Origin: Thalassospira profundimaris
GTDB taxonomy: Bacteria > Pseudomonadota > Alphaproteobacteria > Rhodospirillales > Thalassospiraceae
Direction of reading: 5' to 3'
NCBI RefSeq assembly: GCF_003326675.1
Contig: NZ_JPWF01000012.1
Coordinates: 1 to 64,000 of the forward strand
Length of the DNA: 64,000 nucleotides
Shown: piece by piece, positions 18,407-26,968 of the stretch
Numbering within the stretch: position 1 is the stretch's first letter
Layout of the letters: each line of letters begins with the position of its first letter
The notes under the pieces: model-generated
The model's input: the letters and a program-made list of their open reading frames with translations, nothing else
Databases searched by the model: none
Told to the model about the DNA's origin: nothing
Translations under genes and position numbers: made by a program

Positions 18407-19402
18407 TCAGATAATACCGGCCAGCGGCGAAGAAGGATCGGCGTATTTTTTCTTGGGCATACGTCCGGCAAGGAAGGATTCACGTCCGGCAATGATTGCG
18501 TGCTTCATCGCACACGCCATGCGGATCGGATCCTTTGCCCCGGCAATTGCGGTATTCATCAGGACACCATCACAACCCAGTTCCATTGCAACCGCGGCAT
18601 CTGATGCCGTACCGACACCGGCATCGACCAGTACCGGGACATTGGCGTTTTCCTTGATCAAGGCGATATTGACCGGATTAAGAATGCCCATGCCCGACCC
18701 GATCAATGAGCCCAACGGCATGATCGCACAGCAGCCCATATCTTCAAGCATCTTGGCCTGAATGGGATCGTCGCTGCAATAAACCATGACGTCAAAGCCG
18801 TCCTTGATCAGGGCCTCGGCCGCCTTAAGCGTTTCGGGCATGTTCGGATAAAGCGTTGCCTGATCGCCAAGCACTTCAAGCTTCACCAAATTCCAGCCAC
18901 CGGCTTCACGGGCAAGGCGCAATGTGCGCACCGCATCATCAGCGGTAAAACAGCCCGCCGTGTTGGGCAGATAGGTGTATTTGCTCGGATCGACATAATC
19001 GACCAGCATCGGCTGGTTCGGATCGGTCAGATTGACACGACGTACGGCAACCGTGACGATTTCGGCCCCGGATGCCTCGATGGCGATTTTGGTTTCTTCG
19101 AAATCCTTGTATTTTCCGGTCCCGACCAGCAAACGGGACGAGAACTTTTTGCCTGCAACGACAAAGCCATCATCATCGGCGGCTGCCAGATCGGCTTCCT
19201 GCGATCCGCCACCAATGAAATGAACGATTTCAAACTTGTCACCATCGACCAGTGCAGTTTCACCATAGGCCGTCTTGGGCACAATTTCGAGGTTACGCTC
19301 GACCGCAACTTTGGTTGCTGCAATTCCAAGTTCGCCAAGAAGGTCGGCAACAGTGGCGGCATTCTCGATAGTGCGGTCTTCACCGTTGATCGTCAGAAGC
19401 AT
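18407..19402 (-). CDS. thiSG: Fused sulfur carrier ThiS - thiazole synthase ThiG
   Basis: 331 residues. Residues 1-66 are a complete ThiS (beta-grasp) ending in the Gly-Gly that is normally the free, thiocarboxylated C-terminus ([10 protein letters not shown]). A linker of about 15 Ala/Asp residues leads to a full ThiG (from about 80), with the Schiff-base lysine in [10 protein letters not shown] (about K174) and phosphate-binding glycines in [12 protein letters not shown]. ThiG makes the thiazole of thiamin from DXP, dehydroglycine and the ThiS sulfur. In this fusion the Gly-Gly is internal. No thiE, thiO or TPP riboswitch is visible nearby. Confidence 0.95.
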   Translation of the reverse strand: MLLTINGEDRTIENAATVADLLGELGIAATKVAVERNLEIVPKTAYGETALVDGDKFEIVHFIGGGSQEADLAAADDDGFVVAGKKFSSRLLVGTGKYKDFEETKIAIEASGAEIVTVAVRRVNLTDPNQPMLVDYVDPSKYTYLPNTAGCFTADDAVRTLRLAREAGGWNLVKLEVLGDQATLYPNMPETLKAAEALIKDGFDVMVYCSDDPIQAKMLEDMGCCAIMPLGSLIGSGMGILNPVNIALIKENANVPVLVDAGVGTASDAAVAMELGCDGVLMNTAIAGAKDPIRMACAMKHAIIAGRESFLAGRMPKKKYADPSSPLAGII

Positions 19403-19670
19403 CTTTTTCGTTCAATCCCTGTGGTATCAAAATCTTCATGATTGCCGCGCAGTATGCGCAGCGACATGGTTTGAGGCAAGTTGTCTTCCTAGGCTTTTAC
19501 GCATTCACGCAGACAAAGTCACCCCGAAGACACCGCCGAATTCCAAACGGGTCACGCAATGCTGCATTGACGAGGATATTGCAACGTTGCGTCAGACTTT
19601 GGTCGTGTTATAAACGCAACACTAAAAGTTGGGCACAAGGTCCGGGAACGGAACCTGATGCGATGCCTGA

Positions 19671-20057
19671 ACGGATGTCCGGGGTAAGATGACATTGCAC
19701 GTGATCAAAGATCAATGTGACATCAATGACACGGCTGTATGCCTTTGGGCCATCTGCCTTGAAGACGACAAAGAAGGTGACCTGGTTGACTGGTTTAGCA
19801 AGGCCCGACAAGAAGAGTCTGGCATTCTTTGTAATGCTGGGGCATATACGCACACATCGGTTGCGATCCTCGATGCGATTGGGGCATCAGATTTGCCGAT
19901 GATCGAGGTCCATCTGTCCAATATTCAAAAGCGGGACGCGTTCGGATTTGATCCAGACGTTCCAGAAGCTGCAAACGGTTTGATCTATGGTAATGGCTAC
20001 CAGAGTTATCACCACACCCTGGATGCCGTGCACGAATTGATCCACACACCATCATAA
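19671..20057 (+). pseudogene. aroQ: Decayed type II 3-dehydroquinate dehydratase (aroQ remnant)
   Basis: The open frame from ATG 19689 (122 residues) matches the middle and end of AroQ: GDLVDWFSKA, NAGAYTHTSVAILDA, the catalytic-His segment IEVHLSNI and the C-terminal YGNGYQSY. The N-terminal NGPNLNLLG loop, with the active-site Asn, Arg and Tyr, is absent. The frame upstream reads T-D-V-R-G-K before a TGA at 19668-19670, which looks like the residue of REPxVYGK followed by disruption. The usual REEFR segment reads RDAFGFD. Position directly before accBC is the ancestral aroQ place. Probably a pseudogene or a protein with altered function. Confidence 0.7.
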
Positions 20058-20068
20058 AAGATATCGAA

Positions 20069-20521
20069 ATGAGCAAGTTCAACATCGACAATGACGCCAT
20101 TCGCCAGCTCGCCGAGCTGCTGGACGACACCAATCTGACCGAAATTGAAGTTGCCGCTGGTGACAACCGCATTCGCGTTGCCCGCCAGGGCACCATGGTT
20201 GCTGCGGCCCCGGCTGTTGCACCGGTTGCGGCACCGGCCTCTGTGGCTGCGCCTGTTGCTGCTGCACCTTCTGATGCGGCTTCGCATCCGGGTGCTGTCA
20301 AATCACCGATGGTCGGCGTTGTTTACTTTGCACCGGAACCGGGCGCTGCTCCGTTCATCTCGGTTGGCTCGAACATTTCCGAAGGCCAGACCGTGATGCT
20401 GATCGAGGCAATGAAAACCTTCAACCCGATCCGCGCACCGAAATCGGGCAAAGTGACCCAGATTCTGGCGACCGACGGCCATCCGGTCGAATATGACGAA
20501 CCGCTGATCATTATTGAATAA
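20069..20521 (+). CDS. accB: Acetyl-CoA carboxylase biotin carboxyl carrier protein
   Basis: 150 residues: an N-terminal helical domain, an Ala/Pro/Val-rich flexible linker (about 42-75), and a biotinyl domain with the biotinylated lysine at 116 in EAMK, plus the thumb-containing sequence typical of AccB. It carries CO2 between biotin carboxylase and carboxyltransferase in the first step of fatty acid synthesis. It begins 11 bp past the aroQ remnant and ends 17 bp before accC. Confidence 0.97.
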   Translation: MSKFNIDNDAIRQLAELLDDTNLTEIEVAAGDNRIRVARQGTMVAAAPAVAPVAAPASVAAPVAAAPSDAASHPGAVKSPMVGVVYFAPEPGAAPFISVGSNISEGQTVMLIEAMKTFNPIRAPKSGKVTQILATDGHPVEYDEPLIIIE

Positions 20522-20538
20522 GCCGGGGTAATAACCGC

Positions 20539-21888
20539 ATGTTCGACAAAATCCTGATTGCCAACCGCGGCGAAATCGCGCTTCGAATTCAGCGCGCCTG
20601 CCGTGAAATGGGCATCAAAACTGTCGCGGTGCATTCCACCGCCGATGCGGACGCCATGCATGTGCGTCTTGCCGACGAATCGGTTTGCATCGGTCCGGCT
20701 GCATCCAAAGACAGCTATCTGAATATTCCGGCCATTCTGTCGGCTGCTGAAATCACCGGCGCTGAAGCCATCCATCCGGGTTACGGCTTCCTGTCGGAAA
20801 ATGCCGATTTCGCGGCAATGGTCGAAGAACACGGCTTTGTCTTTATCGGCCCGACCGCGGAACATATCCGCATGATGGGCGATAAGATTACGGCAAAGCA
20901 GACTGCTGAAAAGCTTGGCATTCCGTGTGTTCCGGGTTCCGATGGTGAAATCACCACCGTTGATGAAGCCCGCAAATGCGCCAAGGAAATCGGCTATCCG
21001 GTCCTGATCAAGGCATCGGGCGGCGGCGGCGGTCGCGGCATGAAAGTGGTCGAGCGCGAAGAAGAGCTTGCCGAAGCGTTTTCCATGACCCGTAAAGAAG
21101 CATTGCAGAACTTTGGCAATGCAGCCGTGTACATGGAAAAATACCTTGGCAAGCCGCGTCACATCGAATTGCAGGTCATTGGTGACAGCCACGGCAACGC
21201 CGTTCACCTGTTTGAACGTGATTGCTCCTTGCAGCGTCGCCACCAGAAGGTTCTGGAAGAAGCACCGTCACCGACCCTGACACCGGAAGAACGCGAACGC
21301 ATCGGCTCTACCGTTGCCAATGCCATGATCGGTATGGGCTATCGCAATGCCGGCACGATCGAGTTCCTTTATGAAAATGGCGAGTTCTATTTCATCGAAA
21401 TGAACACCCGTCTTCAGGTGGAACACCCGGTTACGGAAATGATTTCCGGCGTTGACCTTGTGCGTGAACAGATCCGTGTTGCCGCGGGCCTGGAACTGTC
21501 ATTCAAGCAGGAAGACCTTGAAATTCATGGTCATGCCATTGAATGCCGTATCAACGCAGAAGATCCGCAGACCTTTGTCCCGTCACCGGGCAAGATCAAG
21601 GAATATCATGCACCGGGCGGCCTTGGTGTGCGCGTCGATAGCGGCATCTATACCGGCTATTCGATCCCGCCCTATTACGACAGCATGATCGCAAAACTGA
21701 TCGTGCATGGTCGTGACCGCGAAGAATGCATGATGCGCCTGCGCCGTGCATTGGCGGAATACGCGATTGGCGGCATTAAAACCACCATCCCGCTGCATCA
21801 GACCCTTCTTGCCAACCCGGACATCCAGAAAGGTGCATATGACATCCACTGGCTGGAAAAGTTCATGGGCATGAAAAAGACCCTCTGA
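20539..21888 (+). CDS. accC: Acetyl-CoA carboxylase, biotin carboxylase subunit
   Basis: 449 residues, the standard AccC length. ATP-grasp fold with N-terminal [13 protein letters not shown], the ATP loop [23 protein letters not shown], the catalytic [12 protein letters not shown], and metal-binding [14 protein letters not shown]. It carboxylates biotin on AccB with ATP and bicarbonate in the cytoplasm. Operon with accB. A terminator follows within 20 bp. Confidence 0.98.
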   Translation: MFDKILIANRGEIALRIQRACREMGIKTVAVHSTADADAMHVRLADESVCIGPAASKDSYLNIPAILSAAEITGAEAIHPGYGFLSENADFAAMVEEHGFVFIGPTAEHIRMMGDKITAKQTAEKLGIPCVPGSDGEITTVDEARKCAKEIGYPVLIKASGGGGGRGMKVVEREEELAEAFSMTRKEALQNFGNAAVYMEKYLGKPRHIELQVIGDSHGNAVHLFERDCSLQRRHQKVLEEAPSPTLTPEERERIGSTVANAMIGMGYRNAGTIEFLYENGEFYFIEMNTRLQVEHPVTEMISGVDLVREQIRVAAGLELSFKQEDLEIHGHAIECRINAEDPQTFVPSPGKIKEYHAPGGLGVRVDSGIYTGYSIPPYYDSMIAKLIVHGRDREECMMRLRRALAEYAIGGIKTTIPLHQTLLANPDIQKGAYDIHWLEKFMGMKKTL

Positions 21889-21907
21889 CCAGGCAAAGAT
21901 ACGAAAC

Positions 21908-21941
21908 AAAAAACGGGGCCAAGAAATTGGCCCCGTTTTTT
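21908..21941. terminator. Bidirectional terminator after accC
   Basis: AAAAAACGGGGCCAA / TTGGCCCCGTTTTTT hairpin with T-runs in both directions; serves accC and the convergent Ala/Gln-rich gene. Confidence 0.93.
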
Positions 21942-21966
21942 AAATACTAGAAACTTAAACCAGTCC

Positions 21967-22785
21967 TCAGGTCGGAGAGGCATTATTCTGAGCTTCCGAA
22001 TCTGGTTCAGGCACATCGGGAGGCAGTTGATCAACTACAACAGGCGTCGTAACCACTGTTTGCGTCGGCTGGGTACCACCAACGGTCTGCTGCTGCGTTA
22101 CGGTTTGCGTCGGCGTCGTCGCCAGGGCCTGCGCAACCTGGTTACTGATCGACGGGTTGATCGCTGTCAGCTGCGGGTTAACAGCAGCCTGACTGACCGT
22201 GTTGTTAACAGCGTTGGCAGCCTGCGGCACTGCTGCAACCACAGCAGCCGAACGCGTCACGGCTACCGCCTGGGTCATCACCGCAGTAGCCGCCTGCGGC
22301 GATGCGGCATAAACAGTCGGGTTCGCTGCAACCGCCGATGCCGTCGTTGCAATGGTCGCTGCAGCTTGCGGTGCCACAGTCTGAACAGCCTGGTTTGAAG
22401 CAACACGCGAAGCCGCCGCAATCACCTGTGAAACAGCAGTCGGGTTGGCCGCAATAACGGCCGGTGCCTGAGAAATGGCCACAGCCGCCTGACTTGCAGC
22501 AGCAGCCGCGGCAGGATTCGTTGCAATAAGTGTTTCAGCAGCAGCAGCAACCTGACCTGCCAATGCAGCAGCCGTTGCCGGGTTCCCACCAGAAAGCGCA
22601 TTGATTGCCTGCTGGATAAGCTGAGGATTGCCGGAATTCAATGCCGCCTGCAGTGCCGGAGGCAATGGCGCGCCCTGCTGCGCAGCCTGCGCATGGGCGG
22701 AGGTCGAAAGCGTGGCTGAAAGTGGCATACTGGCCATTGCAGCGACCAAACCAAACATTGCCCCTTTAACGATCAAGGACTTCAT
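21967..22785 (-). CDS. Exported Ala/Gln/Val-rich repeat protein of unknown function
   Basis: 272 residues with a signal peptide (KSLIVKGAMFGLVAAMASM, cleavage near SAHAQA). The mature part is about one third alanine with recurring ANP and SPQAA/VPQAA units (LIATNPAAAA, VIAANPTAV, AVAANPTVY, YAASPQAATAV, VAAVPQAANAV) spaced about 20-30 residues. This suggests an imperfect helical repeat. The tail is Thr/Gln-rich, then Pro/Asp/Glu-rich. No Cys in the mature protein. No known family recognised; a periplasmic or surface protein is likely. Confidence 0.75.
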   Translation of the reverse strand: MKSLIVKGAMFGLVAAMASMPLSATLSTSAHAQAAQQGAPLPPALQAALNSGNPQLIQQAINALSGGNPATAAALAGQVAAAAETLIATNPAAAAAASQAAVAISQAPAVIAANPTAVSQVIAAASRVASNQAVQTVAPQAAATIATTASAVAANPTVYAASPQAATAVMTQAVAVTRSAAVVAAVPQAANAVNNTVSQAAVNPQLTAINPSISNQVAQALATTPTQTVTQQQTVGGTQPTQTVVTTPVVVDQLPPDVPEPDSEAQNNASPT

Positions 22786-23013
22786 TTCACAGTCTCCGAT
22801 AAATGCCGCAGACGACGGCCAAAACAGATAGGTTGAATTTTACGCCATATTTTTACATTAGTCTATGGGTTGTAATTGATAGAGCAAAGTTCTTGTCGTT
22901 ACCCAACTGGTATCTTGTTACAAAGTGGTTGCACACATATTTAAATGCTTATGGGCATCAAGTGATGCCAAATACATATCGGTTACAGGACCAAGAAGAT
23001 CATCACTGCCATC

Positions 23014-23661
23014 ATGTCCAACCAGCTGACCCCCGATCTGTTGATCCGTGCCTATTCGGTCGGTTTGTTTCCCATGGCCGAAAGCCATGATGATCCGACC
23101 CTGTACTGGATTGATCCAGAATGGCGGGGCATTTTGCCACTTGATGGGTTTCACGTGCCGCGCAGCCTGAAAAAGGCTGTGCGTAAAGGTATTTACAAAA
23201 TCCATGTTGACCGGGCATTTCCCGACGTCATTCGTGCCTGCGCCGAGCAAACCGACACCCGTGACGATACATGGATCAACGAAAACATCCTTGATGCCTA
23301 TTGCGCGCTTCACAAAATGGGCTGTGCCCATTCGATTGAGGCATGGAAAGACGGCAAACTGGTTGGCGGCCTGTATGGCGTCAGTCTTGGCAAGGCATTC
23401 TTTGGCGAAAGCATGTTTTCACGCGCAACAAACGCGTCAAAAGTTGCGCTGGTTCATCTGGTCGCCCTGATGCGTCAGGGGGGCTTCAGCCTTCTTGATA
23501 CGCAATTTGTCAATGATCACCTTAAACAATTCGGTGTTCTGGAAATTCCGCGTGAACGTTACCGCAATGAATTGGCCAAGGCATTGGCAGGGCGTGCCAA
23601 TCTTCCGTTTGAAGTCGAACCGGAAGTTCTTGAACAAACGCTGTCGGGCGGTGATATTTAA
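23014..23661 (+). CDS. aat: Leucyl/phenylalanyl-tRNA--protein transferase
   Basis: 215 residues. Adds Leu or Phe to proteins with N-terminal Arg or Lys, creating N-degrons for ClpS/ClpAP. Conserved features: the N-terminal LLIRAYSVGLFPMA, WIDPEWRGILPLDGFHVPRSL, the substrate pocket GGLYGVSLGKAFFGESMFS, and LDTQFVNDHLKQFG. The gene encoding ClpS, which reads this signal, lies in the same window (about 33 kb), as does clpA. Confidence 0.97.
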   Translation: MSNQLTPDLLIRAYSVGLFPMAESHDDPTLYWIDPEWRGILPLDGFHVPRSLKKAVRKGIYKIHVDRAFPDVIRACAEQTDTRDDTWINENILDAYCALHKMGCAHSIEAWKDGKLVGGLYGVSLGKAFFGESMFSRATNASKVALVHLVALMRQGGFSLLDTQFVNDHLKQFGVLEIPRERYRNELAKALAGRANLPFEVEPEVLEQTLSGGDI

Positions 23662-23695
23662 CCCCGCCTTTCAATATTACCGTACGAGCCAGTTC

Positions 23696-24178
23696 ATGAA
23701 TATCCGCCTTGCCACCCAACAAGACACCTCTGCCATTCTTGAAATTGTCGCGCCAACCCTTCGGTCAGGCGAGACCTATGCCATTGATAGCAACATGAAT
23801 GATGATCAGGTGATTGCCTATTGGATGGGGCTGGACAAGGTAACACCGGTTGCCGAGGAAGATGGCGAGATCGTTGGCACCTATTACATCCGCCAAAACC
23901 AGGGCGGTGGCGGATCACATGTGTGTAATTGCGGTTACATGACATCGCCCAAGGCAACCGGGCGCGGCATTGCGCGCCGCATGGGCGAAGATTCCTTTGT
24001 CCGCGCCAAAGAACTTGGATACCGGGCGATGCAGTATAATTTCGTGATCGCCAGCAACGCCGCAGCGGTGCATCTTTGGCCGAAACTGGGCTTTGAAATT
24101 GTTGGTCGCCTGCCCGGTGCCTTTATGCACCCTACCCTTGGCGAAACCGATGCCCTGGTGATGTATCGCAAGCTTTAA
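23696..24178 (+). CDS. GNAT family N-acetyltransferase
   Basis: 160 residues starting MNIRLATQQD. GNAT fold with the acetyl-CoA pyrophosphate loop GYMTSPKATGRGIARRMG (Q/RxxGxG/A variant) and the C-terminal beta-bulge motif FVIASNAAAVHLWPKLGFEIVGR. This layout is shared with many small-molecule acetyltransferases; substrate unknown. 34 bp downstream of aat, so likely co-transcribed. Confidence 0.88.
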   Translation: MNIRLATQQDTSAILEIVAPTLRSGETYAIDSNMNDDQVIAYWMGLDKVTPVAEEDGEIVGTYYIRQNQGGGGSHVCNCGYMTSPKATGRGIARRMGEDSFVRAKELGYRAMQYNFVIASNAAAVHLWPKLGFEIVGRLPGAFMHPTLGETDALVMYRKL

Positions 24179-24201
24179 GGACCAGACCGGCGGACCGAAA
24201 A

Positions 24202-24241
24202 GAAAAAGGGCGGGCACCATCTGGCACCCGCCCCATTTTTA
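24202..24241. terminator. Bidirectional terminator between GNAT gene and serA
   Basis: Hairpin GGGCGGG / CCCGCCC with extra pairs around a short loop and A/T runs on both sides; convergent genes end on either side. Confidence 0.88.
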
Positions 24242-24266
24242 TAAAGTTACCGACGCTTGACCGAAA

Positions 24267-25508
24267 TCAGAACAGGAAGCGAACCCGCAGGGTGCCTTCA
24301 ATCGCTGCGAGTTCTTTGCGAACACCTGCACCCGGTTTGATTTCTTCGTCGACTTCAACAACCACGTAGCCAACACCGCCTTCAGAACGCAGATACTGGC
24401 CGCTGATATTGATGCCACGCGATGCGAAAACATCGTTGATTTTCAGAAGCACACCCGGAACGTTGCGGTGAATATGCAGGAAACGGGTATGGGTGCGATC
24501 CTTGACCGGAAGGGAAACTTCCGGGAAGTTGACGGCCCCAAGGGTCGAACCGTTATCGGAATAGGTGATCAGCTTGTCAGCCACTTCGATCCCGATATTT
24601 TCCTGTGCTTCCTGGGTAGAACCACCGATATGCGGGGTCAGGATAACGTTATCCATACCACGCAGCGGGCTTTCGAACTCTTCGTCCTTGCCTGCCGGCT
24701 CAACCGGGAACACGTCAAGGGCGGCACCCGCCAGATGGCCGCTTTCAAGGGCCGCCGCCAGATCATCAATGACGATGACATTGCCGCGTGCCGCGTTGAT
24801 CAAATGCGCACCCTGTTTCATTTTGGCGATTTCGGCCGCAGTGATCATGTTCTTGGTCTGATCATTGGCCGGAACATGCAGCGAAACCACGTCGGATTTC
24901 GCAAGCAGTTCATCCATAGAGCTACAAGCCGACGCATTGCCCATGGCAAGCTTGTTGATCACGTCAAAGTAAATGACGTTCATGCCAAGCGATTCTGCAA
25001 GAACCGACAGCTGCGAACCGATATGGCCGTAACCAATGATACCCAGGGTCTTGCCGCGTGCTTCGTACGAACCCTTGGCATTTTTCAGCCAGCCACCTTT
25101 ATGCGCTGCCGCACTACGCTGCGGGACGCCACGCAACAGCATGATGATCTGACCAAGCACCAGTTCGGCAACCGAACGGGTGTTCGAGTACGGCGCATTG
25201 AACACCGGAATACCGCGCATCGCAGCAGCCGTCAGATCAACCTGGTTGGTACCGATACAGAAACAGCCGATCGAGGTCAGTTTGGAAGCAGCTTCAATAA
25301 CTTCTTCGGTCAGTTTGGTGCGGGAACGGATGCCCAGGAAGTGCGCATCGGAGACGACGGACTTCAGTTCGTCCGCGTCGAGCGCAGCTGGGTAATGGTC
25401 GACATTAGAGTAGCCGGCCTCTTTGAACATCTTTACAGCGTTTTCATGGATACCTTCGAGCAGGACGATCTTGATCTTGTCCTTCTCCAACGAAAGTTTG
25501 CTGTTCAC
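24267..25508 (-). CDS. serA: D-3-phosphoglycerate dehydrogenase
   Basis: 413 residues from a GTG at 25508 (AAAAGGA about 8 bp upstream). First step of serine synthesis: oxidises 3-phosphoglycerate with NAD+. Contains the N-terminal substrate domain, a Rossmann NAD-binding motif (TLGIIGYGHIGSQL), catalytic Arg in INAARG, Glu (about LDVFPVEP) and His in TPHIGGST. A C-terminal ACT domain (RFLHIHRNVPGVLLKIND onward, VGYVVVEVD) would give serine feedback. This is the short E. coli-like type of about 410 residues. Confidence 0.96.
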   Translation of the reverse strand: MNSKLSLEKDKIKIVLLEGIHENAVKMFKEAGYSNVDHYPAALDADELKSVVSDAHFLGIRSRTKLTEEVIEAASKLTSIGCFCIGTNQVDLTAAAMRGIPVFNAPYSNTRSVAELVLGQIIMLLRGVPQRSAAAHKGGWLKNAKGSYEARGKTLGIIGYGHIGSQLSVLAESLGMNVIYFDVINKLAMGNASACSSMDELLAKSDVVSLHVPANDQTKNMITAAEIAKMKQGAHLINAARGNVIVIDDLAAALESGHLAGAALDVFPVEPAGKDEEFESPLRGMDNVILTPHIGGSTQEAQENIGIEVADKLITYSDNGSTLGAVNFPEVSLPVKDRTHTRFLHIHRNVPGVLLKINDVFASRGINISGQYLRSEGGVGYVVVEVDEEIKPGAGVRKELAAIEGTLRVRFLF

Positions 25509-25540
25509 GGCGCACCATCCTTTTCTTCGCGAGGGCGACA

Positions 25541-25583
25541 CGGGATCATCCCGAGCCGTTTGTCAGGCCGTTCCATAACGGCC
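25541..25583 (-). promoter_or_regulatory. Two adjacent hairpins in the serA leader
   Basis: On the minus strand, just before serA: GGCCGTT-4 nt-AACGGCC (25583-25566), then CGGGA-TGA-TCCCG (25553-25541), about 33 nt before the GTG. Neither is followed by a T-run, so a terminator is unlikely. A role in leader control is possible; the serC-type leader motifs of alphaproteobacteria are one known precedent for this pathway, but homology was not established. Confidence 0.45.
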
Positions 25584-25748
25584 CGTGGACCAATGAAATA
25601 GGGCCTCAAAGCGCGTCCGTCAAAGGCTTTCCCTTGCGTAAATATGCATTCCCCCTATCTTCTGAACGCATATACCGGCTAATGCGTACAAAAACGAGGC
25701 CTGCCAAGGGCTCGCCACACGATCATTGCCTGCTCAGGGGATAAAGAT

Positions 25749-26909
25749 TTGCCTGCCGAAATCAAGACCGTGACCGATATTCATGCCATCGGGCAAGAGC
25801 AATGGGACAGATGCGCAGGCACCGACAATCCCTTTGTCAGCTTTGCCTTTCTGTCAGCGATGGAAGACAGCGGATCGACCACGGCACAAACCGGCTGGCA
25901 ACCATTCCATCTGGTTTTGAATGATGACGCCGGTCAGGCCATCGGGATTGTGCCACTTTATGTCAAAGCACATTCATACGGTGAATATGTTTTCGACTGG
26001 AGCTGGGCCGAGGCCTATGAGCGCGCCGGGGGAAAATATTATCCGAAACTGCAATCTGCCGTACCCTTTTCCCCCGTGCCAGGCCCGCGCCTTTTGATCG
26101 CATCGGATCATCACGATCCGGACTCTGTACGGCGTATCCTGATTGACGGTTTGGCGATGCTTCCCGAAAAGCTTGGCATGGCGACATTACACGTCACGTT
26201 TTGCAGCGACGGTGAAAGCCAGTTGATGGAAGATGCCGGTTTCCTGCGTCGTACCGGCCTGCAATATCACTGGTGCAATCGGGACTATCAGAATTTCGAT
26301 GATTTTCTGGGAGCCCTGAATTCGCGCAAGCGCAAAAACCTGCGCAAGGAACGCAAACAGGTTCTTGAGGCCGGATACCGGTTTGAAGCCCTGCGCGGTG
26401 ATGACCTTAAACCCCATCATTGGGACCGGTTTTACCAATTCTATCGCGACACGTCTGATCGTAAATGGGGGCAGGCCTACCTGACCCGGGAGTTCTTTGA
26501 CCTTTTGCATGAACGCATTCGCGACAAAACTGTTCTAGTTGCGGCCTTTCACGATGACCAGATGGTCGCAGGTGCATTGAACCTGATTGGAACCAAAACG
26601 CTCTATGGCCGAAACTGGGGCACAATTGATCGCACCCCGCTTCTGCATTTTGAAACCTGCTATTATCAGGCCATTGATATCGCCATTGAAAACGGCCTTC
26701 AGACGGTTGAGGCCGGGGCACAGGGCGAACATAAAATCCAGCGCGGCTATGAACCCGTAATTACCCATTCCGCACATCTGATTGCCGATCCGGGGCTTCG
26801 TCGTGCGGTTGACCAGTTCCTGCGTCAGGAACAGGGGCACATCGCCCAGGATCGCGACTATATCCTGGCCGAACACAGCCCATATCGAAACACCGGACGG
26901 GACCAATAG
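25749..26909 (+). CDS. GNAT/FemAB-like acyltransferase (peptidoglycan-biosynthesis type family)
   Basis: 386 residues from a TTG at 25749. Matches the DUF482-type family of double-GNAT proteins: NPFVSFAFLSAMEDSGST near the N-terminus, LYVKAHSYGEYVFDWSWAEAYERAG, and a C-terminal YGRNWGTIDRTPLLHFETCYYQAIDIAIENGLQTVEAGAQGEHKIQRGYEP. Family members are annotated as N-acetyltransferases or peptidoglycan biosynthesis proteins on the basis of similarity to FemAB; the true substrate is unknown. Stand-alone gene diverging from serA. Confidence 0.85.
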   Translation: MPAEIKTVTDIHAIGQEQWDRCAGTDNPFVSFAFLSAMEDSGSTTAQTGWQPFHLVLNDDAGQAIGIVPLYVKAHSYGEYVFDWSWAEAYERAGGKYYPKLQSAVPFSPVPGPRLLIASDHHDPDSVRRILIDGLAMLPEKLGMATLHVTFCSDGESQLMEDAGFLRRTGLQYHWCNRDYQNFDDFLGALNSRKRKNLRKERKQVLEAGYRFEALRGDDLKPHHWDRFYQFYRDTSDRKWGQAYLTREFFDLLHERIRDKTVLVAAFHDDQMVAGALNLIGTKTLYGRNWGTIDRTPLLHFETCYYQAIDIAIENGLQTVEAGAQGEHKIQRGYEPVITHSAHLIADPGLRRAVDQFLRQEQGHIAQDRDYILAEHSPYRNTGRDQ

Positions 26910-26914
26910 CCCAA

Positions 26915-26950
26915 CAAAAAAGGCGCAAGGCATGTGCCCTGCGCCTTTTT
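26915..26950. terminator. Bidirectional terminator
   Basis: AAAAAAGGCGCA ... TGCGCCTTTTT hairpin between the convergent acyltransferase and chemoreceptor genes. Confidence 0.88.
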
Positions 26951-26968
26951 ACCGGACATCGCCGGATT

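Noticed and set aside
19403..19690. Possible TPP riboswitch before thiSG (GAACCTGATGC at about 19651)
   Set aside because: The segment lies on the wrong strand and lacks the CTGAGA and conserved 3' parts; it fits the aroQ remnant better.
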